From NCBI GenBank assembly GCA_031082225.1, contig JAVHLG010000033.1:1-48780 (forward strand): a stretch of 48,780 bases of DNA, written 5' to 3'. The position numbers were made by a program, and so were the translations under genes. Positions 27,033 to 35,577 of the stretch are shown in pieces (the first letter of the stretch is position 1; each line of letters begins with the position of its first letter). Under the pieces are notes generated by a model. The model made no database searches. It was not told the DNA's origin and saw only the letters and a list, made by a program, of their open reading frames with translations. The DNA is from Desulfovibrionaceae bacterium. GTDB taxonomy: Bacteria; Desulfobacterota; Desulfovibrionia; Desulfovibrionales; Desulfovibrionaceae.

Positions 27033-28826
27033 TTACAAAAGAAGGATCAGGAACAGGCACAGGCCGAGCAGGGCCGCCGCCAGGGTGACGCCCACGGGGG
27101 GCGTCCAGGTCTGGGCGGCCAGGGCCGCCTCGTCGCGCAGGCGGTGGGCGTTTTTGCCCAACAGCGGGAAAAAAAGCGTGACGACCAGGGCGGCGAGTCG
27201 TTGCGGGCCCTGGGCGGTCAGGCGATTGAGGGCGGCTGCAGCCCGGGCGGCCATGTCGGCGGCGGCGGTGTTGACGCTCCCGGTAAAGGCGTCTGCCAGG
27301 CGGTACAGCAGGCGGCCCCCCATGCGGTAGAAGAAGTCCGTGTCCAGGGTGATGCCGGGTTTGCGGCGCAGAACCGGGACGTAGAGGGCGAAAAAGAGCC
27401 CGGCGAAGGCCAGAAGTTCGAACACCGCCGTGATCTTGCCGGGCGAAAACGGGACGAACTCCGGGGCCGCAAAGGGCAAAAGGGCGTACAGCGGCCAGGG
27501 GTAGACCCCGATGCCCAGGCAGGCCAGGGCCGCCAGCCCCATGCCCGCAAGGGCTGCGACCGGGGCCTCGCGACGCGGGGAGGCTGTTTTCGATGCCTCC
27601 GATGCACCCGGGGACTGCCCGAAAAAGACGAAGTAGGGCACGGCCAGCCCGGCGTACATGAGCGTTCCGGCCGAGGCCGCCTCCAGGAACAGCCACACCA
27701 GGGCCATGTGGGCCTCGGCCGTGGCGGCCAGCACCATGGGCTTGGACACGAAGCCGCAGGTGCCGGGCAGGGCGGACAGGGACATGGCCCCGACCACGGT
27801 GGCTGCGAAGGTCAGGGGCATGGCCGAAAAAAGCCCGCCAAGCTCGGTGAGTGTGCGTTTGCCTGTGGCCGCGATCACCGACCCGGCGGACATGAACATC
27901 AGGGACTTGTACAGGATGTGGCAAAAGGCCAGGGCGCAGGCCCCGTTTAAGGCCTCGGGCGTGCCGATTCCCACCCCCACCAGCATGAACCCCACCTGGT
28001 TGGTGATGCTGTAGGACAGAAGGCGGCGCAGGTCGTTTTCGCGCAGGGCGTAGATCAGGCCGTAGAGGATCATCAGGCATCCGGCCACGATGAGGATGTC
28101 AAAGCCCGGGAAGCCCCGGATGAGCACGTACACCGCCGTCTTGGTGGTGAAGGCCGACAGGAATACCCCGCCCGTGGGCGAGGATTCGGGATAGCTGTCG
28201 GGCAGCCAGGCCGAGAAGGGAAAGGCCGAGGCGTTGATCAGAAATCCGGCCAGGACCAGAAGCGACCCCGGGCCGCCGTCGGCCAAAAGCGCGGCGGTAA
28301 AGGCCGTGGAGCCGGTTTTGGCCGCCAGGAGCACCAGTCCGGCCAGCAGGCAGACGCCGCCAAAAAGATGCACCAGGGCGTAGCGAAAGGCCGCCGCCCG
28401 GGATTGTTCCGTGCCCCCGGCCAGGATCACGAAGACCGCCGCCAGGGCCATGGCCTCCCAGAAGACGTAGAGCGTAACCATGTCCCCGGCGAACACCGCG
28501 CCAAGGGCCGACCCGGCATAGGCCAGGGTGGCCGCCCGCTCGGGGCCGCCCTGCCTGCCGAAGGCGAACAGGCAGGAGAGGCAGGCGCTTATGGTGAAGA
28601 TCCAGGCGAAGAGCACAGCCAGCCTGTCGGCGCGCAGAAATTCCAGGGTCAGCCCGGCCGGGTGCAGGGCCAGGGCCGCGCCGCCGTCGCCGGGCAGAAT
28701 CGACACGGCCCAGACCGAGGCCAGGGCGGCGGCCAGGGACACCGCCCCCCCGGTTTTCCTGCCGAAAAAGGCGGTGAGCGCGGCCCCGGTAAAAAGGGGC
28801 AGGGCGGGATGCAGGCTAGCGATCAT
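27033..28826 (-). CDS. Antiporter-like membrane subunit 3 (NuoL/MrpA-like, atypical)
   Basis: 597 residues, about sixteen membrane segments. The TM5 glutamate (FWEAMALAAVFVIL) and a lysine in TM8 (FTTKTAVYV) of the NuoL/M/N and MrpA/D family are present. The TM7 lysine and the following His are replaced: the usual FxKSAxxPFHxWLP reads FLINASAFPFSAWLP. Proton translocation through this subunit may therefore differ. The start at 28826 overlaps the 94-residue protein gene by 11 bases. Cytoplasmic membrane, part of the Mrp-type complex. Confidence 0.82.
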   Translation of the reverse strand: MIASLHPALPLFTGAALTAFFGRKTGGAVSLAAALASVWAVSILPGDGGAALALHPAGLTLEFLRADRLAVLFAWIFTISACLSCLFAFGRQGGPERAATLAYAGSALGAVFAGDMVTLYVFWEAMALAAVFVILAGGTEQSRAAAFRYALVHLFGGVCLLAGLVLLAAKTGSTAFTAALLADGGPGSLLVLAGFLINASAFPFSAWLPDSYPESSPTGGVFLSAFTTKTAVYVLIRGFPGFDILIVAGCLMILYGLIYALRENDLRRLLSYSITNQVGFMLVGVGIGTPEALNGACALAFCHILYKSLMFMSAGSVIAATGKRTLTELGGLFSAMPLTFAATVVGAMSLSALPGTCGFVSKPMVLAATAEAHMALVWLFLEAASAGTLMYAGLAVPYFVFFGQSPGASEASKTASPRREAPVAALAGMGLAALACLGIGVYPWPLYALLPFAAPEFVPFSPGKITAVFELLAFAGLFFALYVPVLRRKPGITLDTDFFYRMGGRLLYRLADAFTGSVNTAAADMAARAAAALNRLTAQGPQRLAALVVTLFFPLLGKNAHRLRDEAALAAQTWTPPVGVTLAAALLGLCLFLILLL

Positions 28827-29100
28827 AGACGTCTTCGCCTCGTCCGAGGAGCACCCCGGCCAGCCCGCTCGCCAGGACCAGGGCCGCACAGGCCAGAAAT
28901 CCCAACAGGGCGTGGAACCCGAAAAAACCGTCAAAACCGAAATGGGCCGGGCCGTGGGCCACAAGGCCTGCTCCGAGGCTGGCCAGGCACAGGCCCGCGG
29001 TCAGGCGCAGGGCCAGACGCCGCCCGGCGGCGACAGGGGGCGCGGCCGGATGGCGGTCGGCCGGGGGAGGGCTGGCCGGGGAGGAAGGGCGTTTTTTCAT
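28816..29100 (-). CDS. Small two-helix membrane protein of the Mrp operon
   Basis: 94 residues starting behind GGGAGG. A Pro/Ala-rich cytoplasmic N-terminus (1-25) is followed by two membrane helices (about 28-50 and 60-85) and GRGEDVYDR. I do not recognise a named family. Its place between two antiporter-like subunits, overlapping the next gene by 11 bases, suggests an accessory subunit of the complex. Confidence 0.75.
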   Translation of the reverse strand: MKKRPSSPASPPPADRHPAAPPVAAGRRLALRLTAGLCLASLGAGLVAHGPAHFGFDGFFGFHALLGFLACAALVLASGLAGVLLGRGEDVYDR

Positions 29101-29146
29101 GCGGGCCTCCCATGGGCGGGAAATCGGGTTGGAACAGTGGACGCGG

Positions 29147-30691
29147 TCATGGCTGGGCTCCGGCCAGACGCAGGAGCACGTCCGGCCACCAGAAAAGGGC
29201 CAGCACGAGCAGGGCCGTGACCACAGGCGGAACCACGCACCACAGCGGGGCCTCGCGCATCCCGGCGGCCGGGATTTTCTTGTCCCGGCGCGTCTTGTGG
29301 CCGACCAGGGCCGGGTCGTCCGGGGCCTGTCCGAAAAAGGCCCGGATGACCACAGGCAAAAAATACGCGGCGCTCAAAAGCGAGCTGACGCACAGGGCCG
29401 CCACCACCCCGTAGCGGGAGGTTTCGGCCGCAGCCAGCAGGATCTGCCACTTGCTCACGAAGCCTGCCGTGAGCGGCACGCCGATGATGGACAAGGCCCC
29501 CACGGCAAAGGCCGCAAACGTGAACGGCATGCGCCGTCCCAGGCCGCCCATGCGGCTGACGTATTTCTCGCCCGTGGCCACGAAGATGGCCCCGGCGCAA
29601 AAAAACAGCGTGATCTTGCCGCAGGCGTGCATGGCGATGTGTAGAAGCCCCCCCGTGTCCCCCCGGGGGACGAGCAGGGCCACGCCCAGGACCACATAGG
29701 CCAGTTGGCCGATGGTGGAATAGGCCAGCCGCCGTTTCAGGCCGTCCTGGGTCAGGGCCACCACCGAGGCCGCGATCATGGTGAACACGCACACCCACAC
29801 CAGGATGTCCCCCAGGTTCAGGGAGGACAGATAGCCCGTGCCCAGGATGCCGGTGACGGCCCGGTACACGGAGAACACGCCCACCTTGACCACGGCCACG
29901 GCGTGAAGGAGCGCCGACACCGGGGTGGGGGCCACCATGGCCGCCGGGAGCCAGGCGTGCATGGGCATGACCGCGGCCTTGGCGAACCCGAAGACAAAGG
30001 CGAACAGCAGGCAGCCCACGGCCAGGGAGCCCAGGCCCGGGGGCAGCACCCCGCCCGGGGTGAAGGCCAGGGTGCCCGAGAGGTCGTACACGGCGATCAT
30101 GGCCGGCAGGGCCAGGGCGATGGAGCCGCCCAGGATGTAGGCCAGATAGCGCCGCCCCGAGGACCGGCCCTCGGCGTCCTGGTGGTGGGTGACCAGGGGA
30201 TAGGTGGCCAGGGAAAGGATCTCGTAGAAAAGATAGAGGGTGAACAGGTTGGCGGCCAGGGCCACCCCCAGGGCGGCGCTCACGGACACGGCGAAAAAGG
30301 CGAAATAGCGGGTCTGGGCGTGTTCGGAAAGCCCGCGCATGTAGCCCACGGAATAGATGGAGGTGACGATCCACAGAAACGAGGCCACCAGGGCGAAGAG
30401 GAGCCCCGGCCCGTCCACGGCGAAGGCCAGGGGGGCCCCGGGCAGGACATGGGCCACCACGTATTCCACCCGGTTCCCGGCCAGGACGGCGGGCAGCATG
30501 GTCACAACCAGCAGGAAACTGGTCACGGCGGCCAGAAAGGTCCAGGCCTCGCGCCGGTTGGGGGAGTCGGCCGCGCCGGCCAGGACCATGCCCGGAATGG
30601 CGCACAGGGGGGCCATCACGGCCAGAAAGGGCGCGACGGAGCCGAAGCTGGGCAGGGTGGCGACGGCGGAGGCGATGACGGTGGCGTCCAT
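29147..30691 (-). CDS. Antiporter-like membrane subunit 2 (NuoM/MrpD family)
   Basis: 514 residues, about fourteen membrane segments. Key residues are present: TM5 Glu in FYEILSLATYPL, TM7 Lys in FAKAAVMPMHAWLP, TM8 Lys in HAVAVVKVGVF. Probable proton or Na+/H+ translocating subunit. It starts at 30691, 16 bases after the MnhD stop, and carries AAAGGACG upstream. Confidence 0.88.
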   Translation of the reverse strand: MDATVIASAVATLPSFGSVAPFLAVMAPLCAIPGMVLAGAADSPNRREAWTFLAAVTSFLLVVTMLPAVLAGNRVEYVVAHVLPGAPLAFAVDGPGLLFALVASFLWIVTSIYSVGYMRGLSEHAQTRYFAFFAVSVSAALGVALAANLFTLYLFYEILSLATYPLVTHHQDAEGRSSGRRYLAYILGGSIALALPAMIAVYDLSGTLAFTPGGVLPPGLGSLAVGCLLFAFVFGFAKAAVMPMHAWLPAAMVAPTPVSALLHAVAVVKVGVFSVYRAVTGILGTGYLSSLNLGDILVWVCVFTMIAASVVALTQDGLKRRLAYSTIGQLAYVVLGVALLVPRGDTGGLLHIAMHACGKITLFFCAGAIFVATGEKYVSRMGGLGRRMPFTFAAFAVGALSIIGVPLTAGFVSKWQILLAAAETSRYGVVAALCVSSLLSAAYFLPVVIRAFFGQAPDDPALVGHKTRRDKKIPAAGMREAPLWCVVPPVVTALLVLALFWWPDVLLRLAGAQP

Positions 30692-30707
30692 GGTCGTGAA
30701 GCGTCCT

Positions 30708-32255
30708 TTATCCCAATCCCGGCGGCAAAATGGGGTCCACCACCAGGCGCACGATCTGTCCGGTCAAAAGTCCCATGACCACAAGGCTTGCGGCGACGAG
30801 GCACAGGGGGGCCAGGCGGGCGGGCGGCATCTCGTCGCGAAAAAACGGGATGGGCCCGGGATGGCCGTGGCCGGATTCCCCGGCCGGTTCGGCCTGGTCG
30901 GCCTGACCGGTGTGGTCGGGGGGGGCGCCGAAAAAGCCGATCTCGAAGATGCGGAAAAAGAGCACGGCGTTGACCAGGCTGGAAATCACCAACGCCCCGG
31001 CAAAGGCGTAGCTTTCGGCCGCGATGGCCCCGGAGAGCAGGTACCACTTGCTGAAAAAGCCGCAAAAGGGCGGCACGCCGATCATGGACGCCGCGCCCAG
31101 GACCAGGGCCGCCGCGGTCACGGGCATGCGCCGGAAAAGCCCCCCCATGTCCGAGAACCGTCCCCCTGTGCCGCGTTCGATGTTGGCCGCCACCAGAAAC
31201 AGGCACAGGGTCATGAGGAGGTCGGCGAAGATGTGGTAGATGGTCCCGGTCAGCCCCGCCCGGTTGCCGAGAAATGCCCCGCCCACCATGTAGCCGACCT
31301 CGGACAAGAGGATAAAGCACAGCATCTTGCGCAGCGACCGCTGGGCCAGGGCGCAGAAGGAGCCGTAGAGGATGGCCGCCGTGGCCAGGACGAGGATCAG
31401 GGTGTTTATGGCCGGGACCCCCCAGGCGGCGTCCGGGGTGAAGACGGAAAGGATCATGCGCACCAGGACATAGGCCATGACCTTGGTGGTCAGGGGGGCG
31501 ACCAGGGCTGCAGCCGGGGCGGCGGAAAAGGAATAGGCCGCCGGGAGCCAGGAATGGAACGGGAAAAGGCCCATCTTGACGAAAAGCCCGGCCAGGATGA
31601 CGCCCCAGGCTGCGGCCAGGGCCGTTGAACCGGACAGGCCGTCCGGGGTCAGGCGGCCGATGATGGCCGAGAGGTCGGCCATGTTGAGGGAGCCGGTCAT
31701 GATGTACAGGTAGCCGACGCCCAGGAGATACAGCGAGGCCCCAAGCGACCCCACGAAGAGGTAGTTGAGGCTGGAAAGCATGGCCCGTTCCCGGCCCTGG
31801 GCCAGGATGGCGTAGCCGCTTAAGGCCGCCACCTCGATGAGCACATAGAGGTTGAAGGCGTCGCCGGTGACGACGATGCCCATGTGCCCGGCCACGGCCA
31901 GGAGAAACAGGGCGTAGAAGGCCGAATTTTTCAGCGGATAGCTGGTCTCGATCTCGGATTTGGAGGCCAGAAAGGTGCAAAGCGCCGCCCCGGAGACAAA
32001 GGCCAGCATGAGCGCGGACAGGGGGTCGGCCACATAGGAGATGCCCACGGGCGGCGGCCAGCCGCCCACGAAGTAGATGGCCGGGCCATGGGTGAGGATC
32101 TGGATGGCCAAAAGGACCGAGGCGGCGAACGACGCGGCCAGGGCCAGTGAGGCCACGGCGTAGTTGGCGCGGCGGAAAAGGAAGCGCCCGGCGGTTACGG
32201 CAAAGGCCCCGAATAAAAGCGGGGCAATGGTCAGGATGGGCAGTTGACCGGTCAT
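30708..32255 (-). CDS. mnhD: Na+/H+ antiporter subunit MnhD/MrpD
   Basis: 515 residues. MrpD/NuoM family signature with TM5 Glu (IEVAALSGYAIL), TM7 Lys (FVKMGLFPFHSWLPAAYSF) and TM8 Lys (PLTTKVMAYV). The TM7/TM8 stretch has the Mrp-D form (SFSAAPAAALVAPLTTK). The start overlaps the mnhC stop (ATGA), showing translational coupling. A core cation/proton exchange subunit in the cytoplasmic membrane. Confidence 0.92.
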   Translation of the reverse strand: MTGQLPILTIAPLLFGAFAVTAGRFLFRRANYAVASLALAASFAASVLLAIQILTHGPAIYFVGGWPPPVGISYVADPLSALMLAFVSGAALCTFLASKSEIETSYPLKNSAFYALFLLAVAGHMGIVVTGDAFNLYVLIEVAALSGYAILAQGRERAMLSSLNYLFVGSLGASLYLLGVGYLYIMTGSLNMADLSAIIGRLTPDGLSGSTALAAAWGVILAGLFVKMGLFPFHSWLPAAYSFSAAPAAALVAPLTTKVMAYVLVRMILSVFTPDAAWGVPAINTLILVLATAAILYGSFCALAQRSLRKMLCFILLSEVGYMVGGAFLGNRAGLTGTIYHIFADLLMTLCLFLVAANIERGTGGRFSDMGGLFRRMPVTAAALVLGAASMIGVPPFCGFFSKWYLLSGAIAAESYAFAGALVISSLVNAVLFFRIFEIGFFGAPPDHTGQADQAEPAGESGHGHPGPIPFFRDEMPPARLAPLCLVAASLVVMGLLTGQIVRLVVDPILPPGLG

Positions 32256-32635
32256 TTGCCGCGCAGCCTCTGAAGGATCTCGTCCTCCTCAAGGGTTCCG
32301 TGGTCGCGGTGGATGTTCTGGACCAGGGCCAGGGCCACCCCCAGGGTGGCCACGGAGACCACGATGGCCGTGAGCATGAGCACATGGGGCAGGGGGTTGG
32401 CGTAGGCGGCCGGGTCGGCCGTACCCACGGCCGGATCCAGGATGGGGATGCCCGCGCCCTCCTTGGCCCCGATGGACACGTAAAAGAGCATGATGGCCGT
32501 CTGGAAGATGCCCAGGCCGATGCATTTTTTGAGCAGGTTGGTCTTGGCGATCATGGCGTAGAGCCCGATCATCATGATCGCGAAATAGCCGTAATAATGG
32601 AATTTGTTTCCGAATTCAGCCAGAAGTTCATGCAT
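32252..32635 (-). CDS. mnhC: Na+/H+ antiporter subunit MnhC/MrpC (NuoK family)
   Basis: 127 residues with three membrane segments and the NuoK/MrpC core (LKKCIGLGIFQTAIMLFYVS and LPHVLMLTAIVVSVATLGVALALV). The membrane helix pair normally contacts the D subunit. It starts 3 bases after the MnhB-fusion stop. Confidence 0.93.
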   Translation of the reverse strand: MHELLAEFGNKFHYYGYFAIMMIGLYAMIAKTNLLKKCIGLGIFQTAIMLFYVSIGAKEGAGIPILDPAVGTADPAAYANPLPHVLMLTAIVVSVATLGVALALVQNIHRDHGTLEEDEILQRLRGK

Positions 32636-32638
32636 GGC

Positions 32639-33472
32639 TCAAAGCCCCTCTTCCACAGTCCCCCGGGAGGACACAAGCTTGTAGATGGTCACCAAGGTGG
32701 CCATGACCGTCAGCGCCACGCCGATCTCCACGATGAGGATGCCCATGGACCGGGCGGCCGGGACGGCCGCGCCGAAAAAGGAGGCATAGGCCCCGTAGTC
32801 CAGGAAGTTGCCGCCGAAAAAAAGGGCCAGGAGCCCGGTCCCGGCATAGAGGCAGACCCCGGCGGCGGCGGTCAGGATGGCGGTTTTTTCGGTCAGAAGG
32901 CTCTCCACCGTGCGCAGGTCGCGGGAAAGCCCGACCAGGATGAAGCTGGCGGCCAAAAGCACGCCCCCCTGGAATCCGCCGCCCGGACTGTAGTGGCCGT
33001 GGGCGATGACGTAGAGGGCAAACACCTGGATGAAGGGGACCATGAACAGGCACATGGTCTCCACCACCATGTCCTGGGGGGTCCAGTCGGCGTCGATGCG
33101 TTCGAAGCAGCTCGTGCGCGGGGAGATGCGGCGCGGCGCGAGCATGGCCAGGACCACCCCGGTGGGTTTGTGGCGGTAGTAGTAGACCTCGGTGAGGCCC
33201 CGCCTGCGCAGGGCGCGCAGGATGAAAAAACAGGACATGCCCGCCAGAAAGACCACCGCCGTCTCGAACATGGTGTCGAAACCACGATAGTCGCCCAGGA
33301 CTGCAGTGACGAAATTGGGCGTGTGGGTCTGGGGCAGGGAACCCTGGATATAGGCCGGGGAGAGATGACGCGACGGCGCGGAATCCGGGTCGCCCAGTCG
33401 GGGAAACTCCGAGGCCGTGGCCGCGAAAAGCACCCCGGCCAGGATGACGGTGAAAAGGGCCAGGCGTTTCAA
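32639..33472 (-). CDS. mnhB: MbhE-like + MnhB/MrpB fusion subunit
   Basis: 277 residues from a TTG at 33472 that overlaps the previous stop (TTGA) and is preceded by GGAGG. Residues about 1-95 resemble the MbhE/MrpA C-terminal part (AVLGDYRGFDTMFETAVVF). Residues about 125-270 are the MnhB domain (HGHYSPGGGFQGGVLLAASFILVG). In many Mrp operons these are separate genes. It forms part of the membrane antiporter complex. Confidence 0.88.
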   Translation of the reverse strand: MKRLALFTVILAGVLFAATASEFPRLGDPDSAPSRHLSPAYIQGSLPQTHTPNFVTAVLGDYRGFDTMFETAVVFLAGMSCFFILRALRRRGLTEVYYYRHKPTGVVLAMLAPRRISPRTSCFERIDADWTPQDMVVETMCLFMVPFIQVFALYVIAHGHYSPGGGFQGGVLLAASFILVGLSRDLRTVESLLTEKTAILTAAAGVCLYAGTGLLALFFGGNFLDYGAYASFFGAAVPAARSMGILIVEIGVALTVMATLVTIYKLVSSRGTVEEGL

Positions 33473-33714
33473 TCCTTGGTCCTCCTGGTGGTGCGAAAGA
33501 CCGCGGCGATCATGAGCACGGTGCTTATGCCCGCGCCGATGGTGGCCTCGGTGAAGGCCACGTCCACGGCGGCCATGGAGACCCACAACAGGCACATCAT
33601 GAAGCTGTAGGTGCCGAACACCACTGCCGCGCCCAGAAGATCCTTGATGGTGATGGAGGCCACGGCGCACACGATGACCAGGACCAGCATGGCGATCTTG
33701 ATTTCAAGGATCAC
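33469..33714 (-). CDS. MbhD-like (DUF4040) subunit
   Basis: 81 residues from a GTG at 33714 in a GTGA overlap with the mnhG stop, preceded by AAAGGAG. Two to three membrane segments with KDLLGAAVVFGTYSFMMCLLWVSMAAVDVAFTEA split over the DUF4040 core that corresponds to part of the MrpA C-terminus. Coupled to the next gene by a TTGA overlap. Confidence 0.85.
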   Translation of the reverse strand: MILEIKIAMLVLVIVCAVASITIKDLLGAAVVFGTYSFMMCLLWVSMAAVDVAFTEATIGAGISTVLMIAAVFRTTRRTKD

Positions 33715-34040
33715 GGGTCGCTCCTTTGGCCGTCCTTGACCCACGGGGCCAGCCCGGCCCGCAGGCAGGCGTTCACCATGGCGTGGCAGGCCGTGGGCGA
33801 GGCCAAAAACTGGAAAAAGAGCACCAAAAGGATCTTCAGGCCGACCAGCAGGTGGGCCATGTCGAAGGTCTCGATTTCGTGGAGGAACAGGGCGGCGATG
33901 AGGCTTATGGAGCCCATGGTGTCGATCTTCCCGGCCATGTGCAGGCGGGAATAGACGTCGGGCAGGCGGATGAGGCCCAGGGTGCCGCCGGTGAAAAACA
34001 ACAGGCCCAGGCCCAGAAGGACGTACATGACGATGTCCAT
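33711..34040 (-). CDS. mnhG: Na+/H+ antiporter subunit MnhG/MrpG
   Basis: 109 residues, three membrane segments, with the family signature GTLGLIRLPDVYSRLHMAGKIDT and a C-terminal FFQFLASPTACHAM. Start at 34040 preceded by GAGGAGGG. It is separated from mnhF by 210 bases of tandem repeats, unlike the other genes of the operon, which abut or overlap. Confidence 0.93.
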   Translation of the reverse strand: MDIVMYVLLGLGLLFFTGGTLGLIRLPDVYSRLHMAGKIDTMGSISLIAALFLHEIETFDMAHLLVGLKILLVLFFQFLASPTACHAMVNACLRAGLAPWVKDGQRSDP

Positions 34041-34054
34041 GCCGCCCTCCTCTA

Positions 34055-34268
34055 GCCTGTCCGCCAGGCCGCGCCGCGACCTGAGAAAAATACGGCAGTA
34101 TTTTTTAATGAAGAACTATTCAAGTACGTTGCCATGGAAAAGAGAACCTTTACGGCCTGTCCGCCAGGCCGCGCCGCGACCCATGAAAAATACGGCAGTA
34201 TTTTTTTCATATATAAGTATTCAAGCATGTTGCCATACAAAAGAGAACCTTTACGGCCTGTCCGCCAG
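34055..34268 (-). repeat. Tandem copies of the mnhF 3' end plus AT stem-loop
   Basis: Two complete units of 100 and 101 bases (34055-34154, 34155-34255) plus the original gene end (34256-34268). Each unit has, in minus-strand order, the coding end of mnhF and its stop (GCGGACAGGCCGTAA), a moderately conserved spacer, and a stem-loop AAAAATAC-TGCC-GTATTTTT (plus strand 34186-34205 and 34086-34105). The hairpins look like terminators or attenuators inside an operon. Confidence 0.8.
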
Positions 34269-34526
34269 ACCACGTTTAAGGACATACCGCGAGGCAGCCA
34301 GGACGGAGATGAAGTTGAGCATGGCGTAGGCCAGGGCGATGTCCACGAACATCTCCAGACGGCCGAAGGCCGTGCCCAGAAAGAGGATGAGCACCGTGGT
34401 CTTGGTGCCCATGGCGTTGGCCCCCATGAGCCGGTCCAGGGTGGTTGGCCCGGCCGCCGTGCGGTACAGGGAGACCAGCATGAGCAGGGAGATGAACACG
34501 GCGCTGTATAAAAAGACGTGATCCAT
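34251..34526 (-). CDS. mnhF: Na+/H+ antiporter subunit MnhF/MrpF
   Basis: 91 residues, three membrane segments, with GPTTLDRLMGANAMGTKTTVLILF and a C-terminal LAYAMLNFISVLAASRYVLKR core of the MrpF family. Its last codons (LADRP, stop) are repeated downstream. Starts 3 bases after the mnhE stop. Confidence 0.92.
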   Translation of the reverse strand: MDHVFLYSAVFISLLMLVSLYRTAAGPTTLDRLMGANAMGTKTTVLILFLGTAFGRLEMFVDIALAYAMLNFISVLAASRYVLKRGLADRP

Positions 34527-34529
34527 GGC

Positions 34530-35120
34530 TTATTCCCCGAAGGTGTCGGCGATTTTTTGTTCCATCTCGCCGGGAAGCCCCTCGGCGGATTTGCCGTCGA
34601 TGGCGTGGACCAGGAAATGGCCGCGTTCGTTGACGCTGACGGTGATGGTGCCCGGGGTCAGGGTGATGGAGTTGGCGAACACGGTAAGCGCGCCCCGGGA
34701 GGTGAGGCGGCTTTTGAAGGTGATGAGCCGGGGGTTGATCTTTTCCATCATCCGGGGATGAAAGACCAGGTAGAGCACCCAGAAATTGGCCTTGACGATC
34801 TCCCACGTCAGCCACAGTCCGTACAGGGGCAGCCGGAAAACCAGACGGAAGGGGAACGGGGCGTCGGCCCGGGGCGGCAGGAGGCGCAGGGAGAAAAGGG
34901 TCACGCCCAGACAGGAGACGGCCCCCAGGGTCATGTGAAAGGCGTCAAACATGCCGGAAAGGACCAGCCAGACGGCAAAAAGCGAGAAAAACCGGACCAG
35001 GACGGACGCCGCCCGGGCGGTTTTGGGCCGGGGGGGGCGCGGCTGGCGGCGGCGTTCCACGCTGACGTCGTCAAAGACCTTGAAAATGACGCCGCCCTGT
35101 CCGCTGTCTGGGTTGTGCAT
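34530..35120 (-). CDS. mnhE: Na+/H+ antiporter subunit MnhE/MrpE
   Basis: 196 residues. A polar, basic N-terminus of about 40 residues, longer than usual, is followed by two membrane segments and the soluble MrpE domain with NSITLTPGTITVSV. It is the first gene of the operon. No clear Shine-Dalgarno precedes 35120, so a downstream start is possible. Confidence 0.88.
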   Translation of the reverse strand: MHNPDSGQGGVIFKVFDDVSVERRRQPRPPRPKTARAASVLVRFFSLFAVWLVLSGMFDAFHMTLGAVSCLGVTLFSLRLLPPRADAPFPFRLVFRLPLYGLWLTWEIVKANFWVLYLVFHPRMMEKINPRLITFKSRLTSRGALTVFANSITLTPGTITVSVNERGHFLVHAIDGKSAEGLPGEMEQKIADTFGE

Positions 35121-35577
35121 AGGTATGGCCGTTACATCGGTTGCGGCGGGAAGGGGCGCGGCGGCCCGGACCCGGAATGGAAAAAAGGCCGCGTGGGAAC
35201 CGGTGTCCGGCGGCCAGACCGTGATTGACGAAAATGACGATACGACAATCCGGCGGGCATTTCAACGCAAAGCGCGAGAAGTTGCGCGGCCGGGTGAGAA
35301 CGGGCGCAGCGGCATGGCGGCCTTGGCCCGGGGCCTTCGCAAGACGAATGAAGATGAGCGATTTCGGCAGGGAACGAATTGAAAGGCCTTATCCCGGGGC
35401 TTGCCAGGGCGGCTGTCGTCAGGCATTCTCCTCTATGCTGAAAGGGAGAGCCCGTACCCGATCAACGCGGGGCGGGTCTGGACATGCATGCCGTGCCAGG
35501 CGTTGTGCGGCGAGGCCCACGGCGTTGGTTCCTCCAGCCCGGGGCATTCGCCCGGGCACAAAAAAACGGAGTCGATC
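35121..35577. other. Divergent intergenic region before mnhE and the PQQ-propeller gene
   Basis: 457 bases holding the promoters of both genes. A perfect 7-bp hairpin (GCCCGGG, 7-base loop, CCCGGGC) lies at 35537-35557, about 20 bases before the ATG at 35578. I found no consensus promoter or riboswitch pattern and no protein gene with a credible start. Confidence 0.4.

Noticed and set aside
34052-34285. Minus-strand frame of 77 codons across the mnhF repeats
   Set aside because: It arises because the repeat unit length keeps a frame open. It has no signal of its own and includes two terminator-like hairpins.
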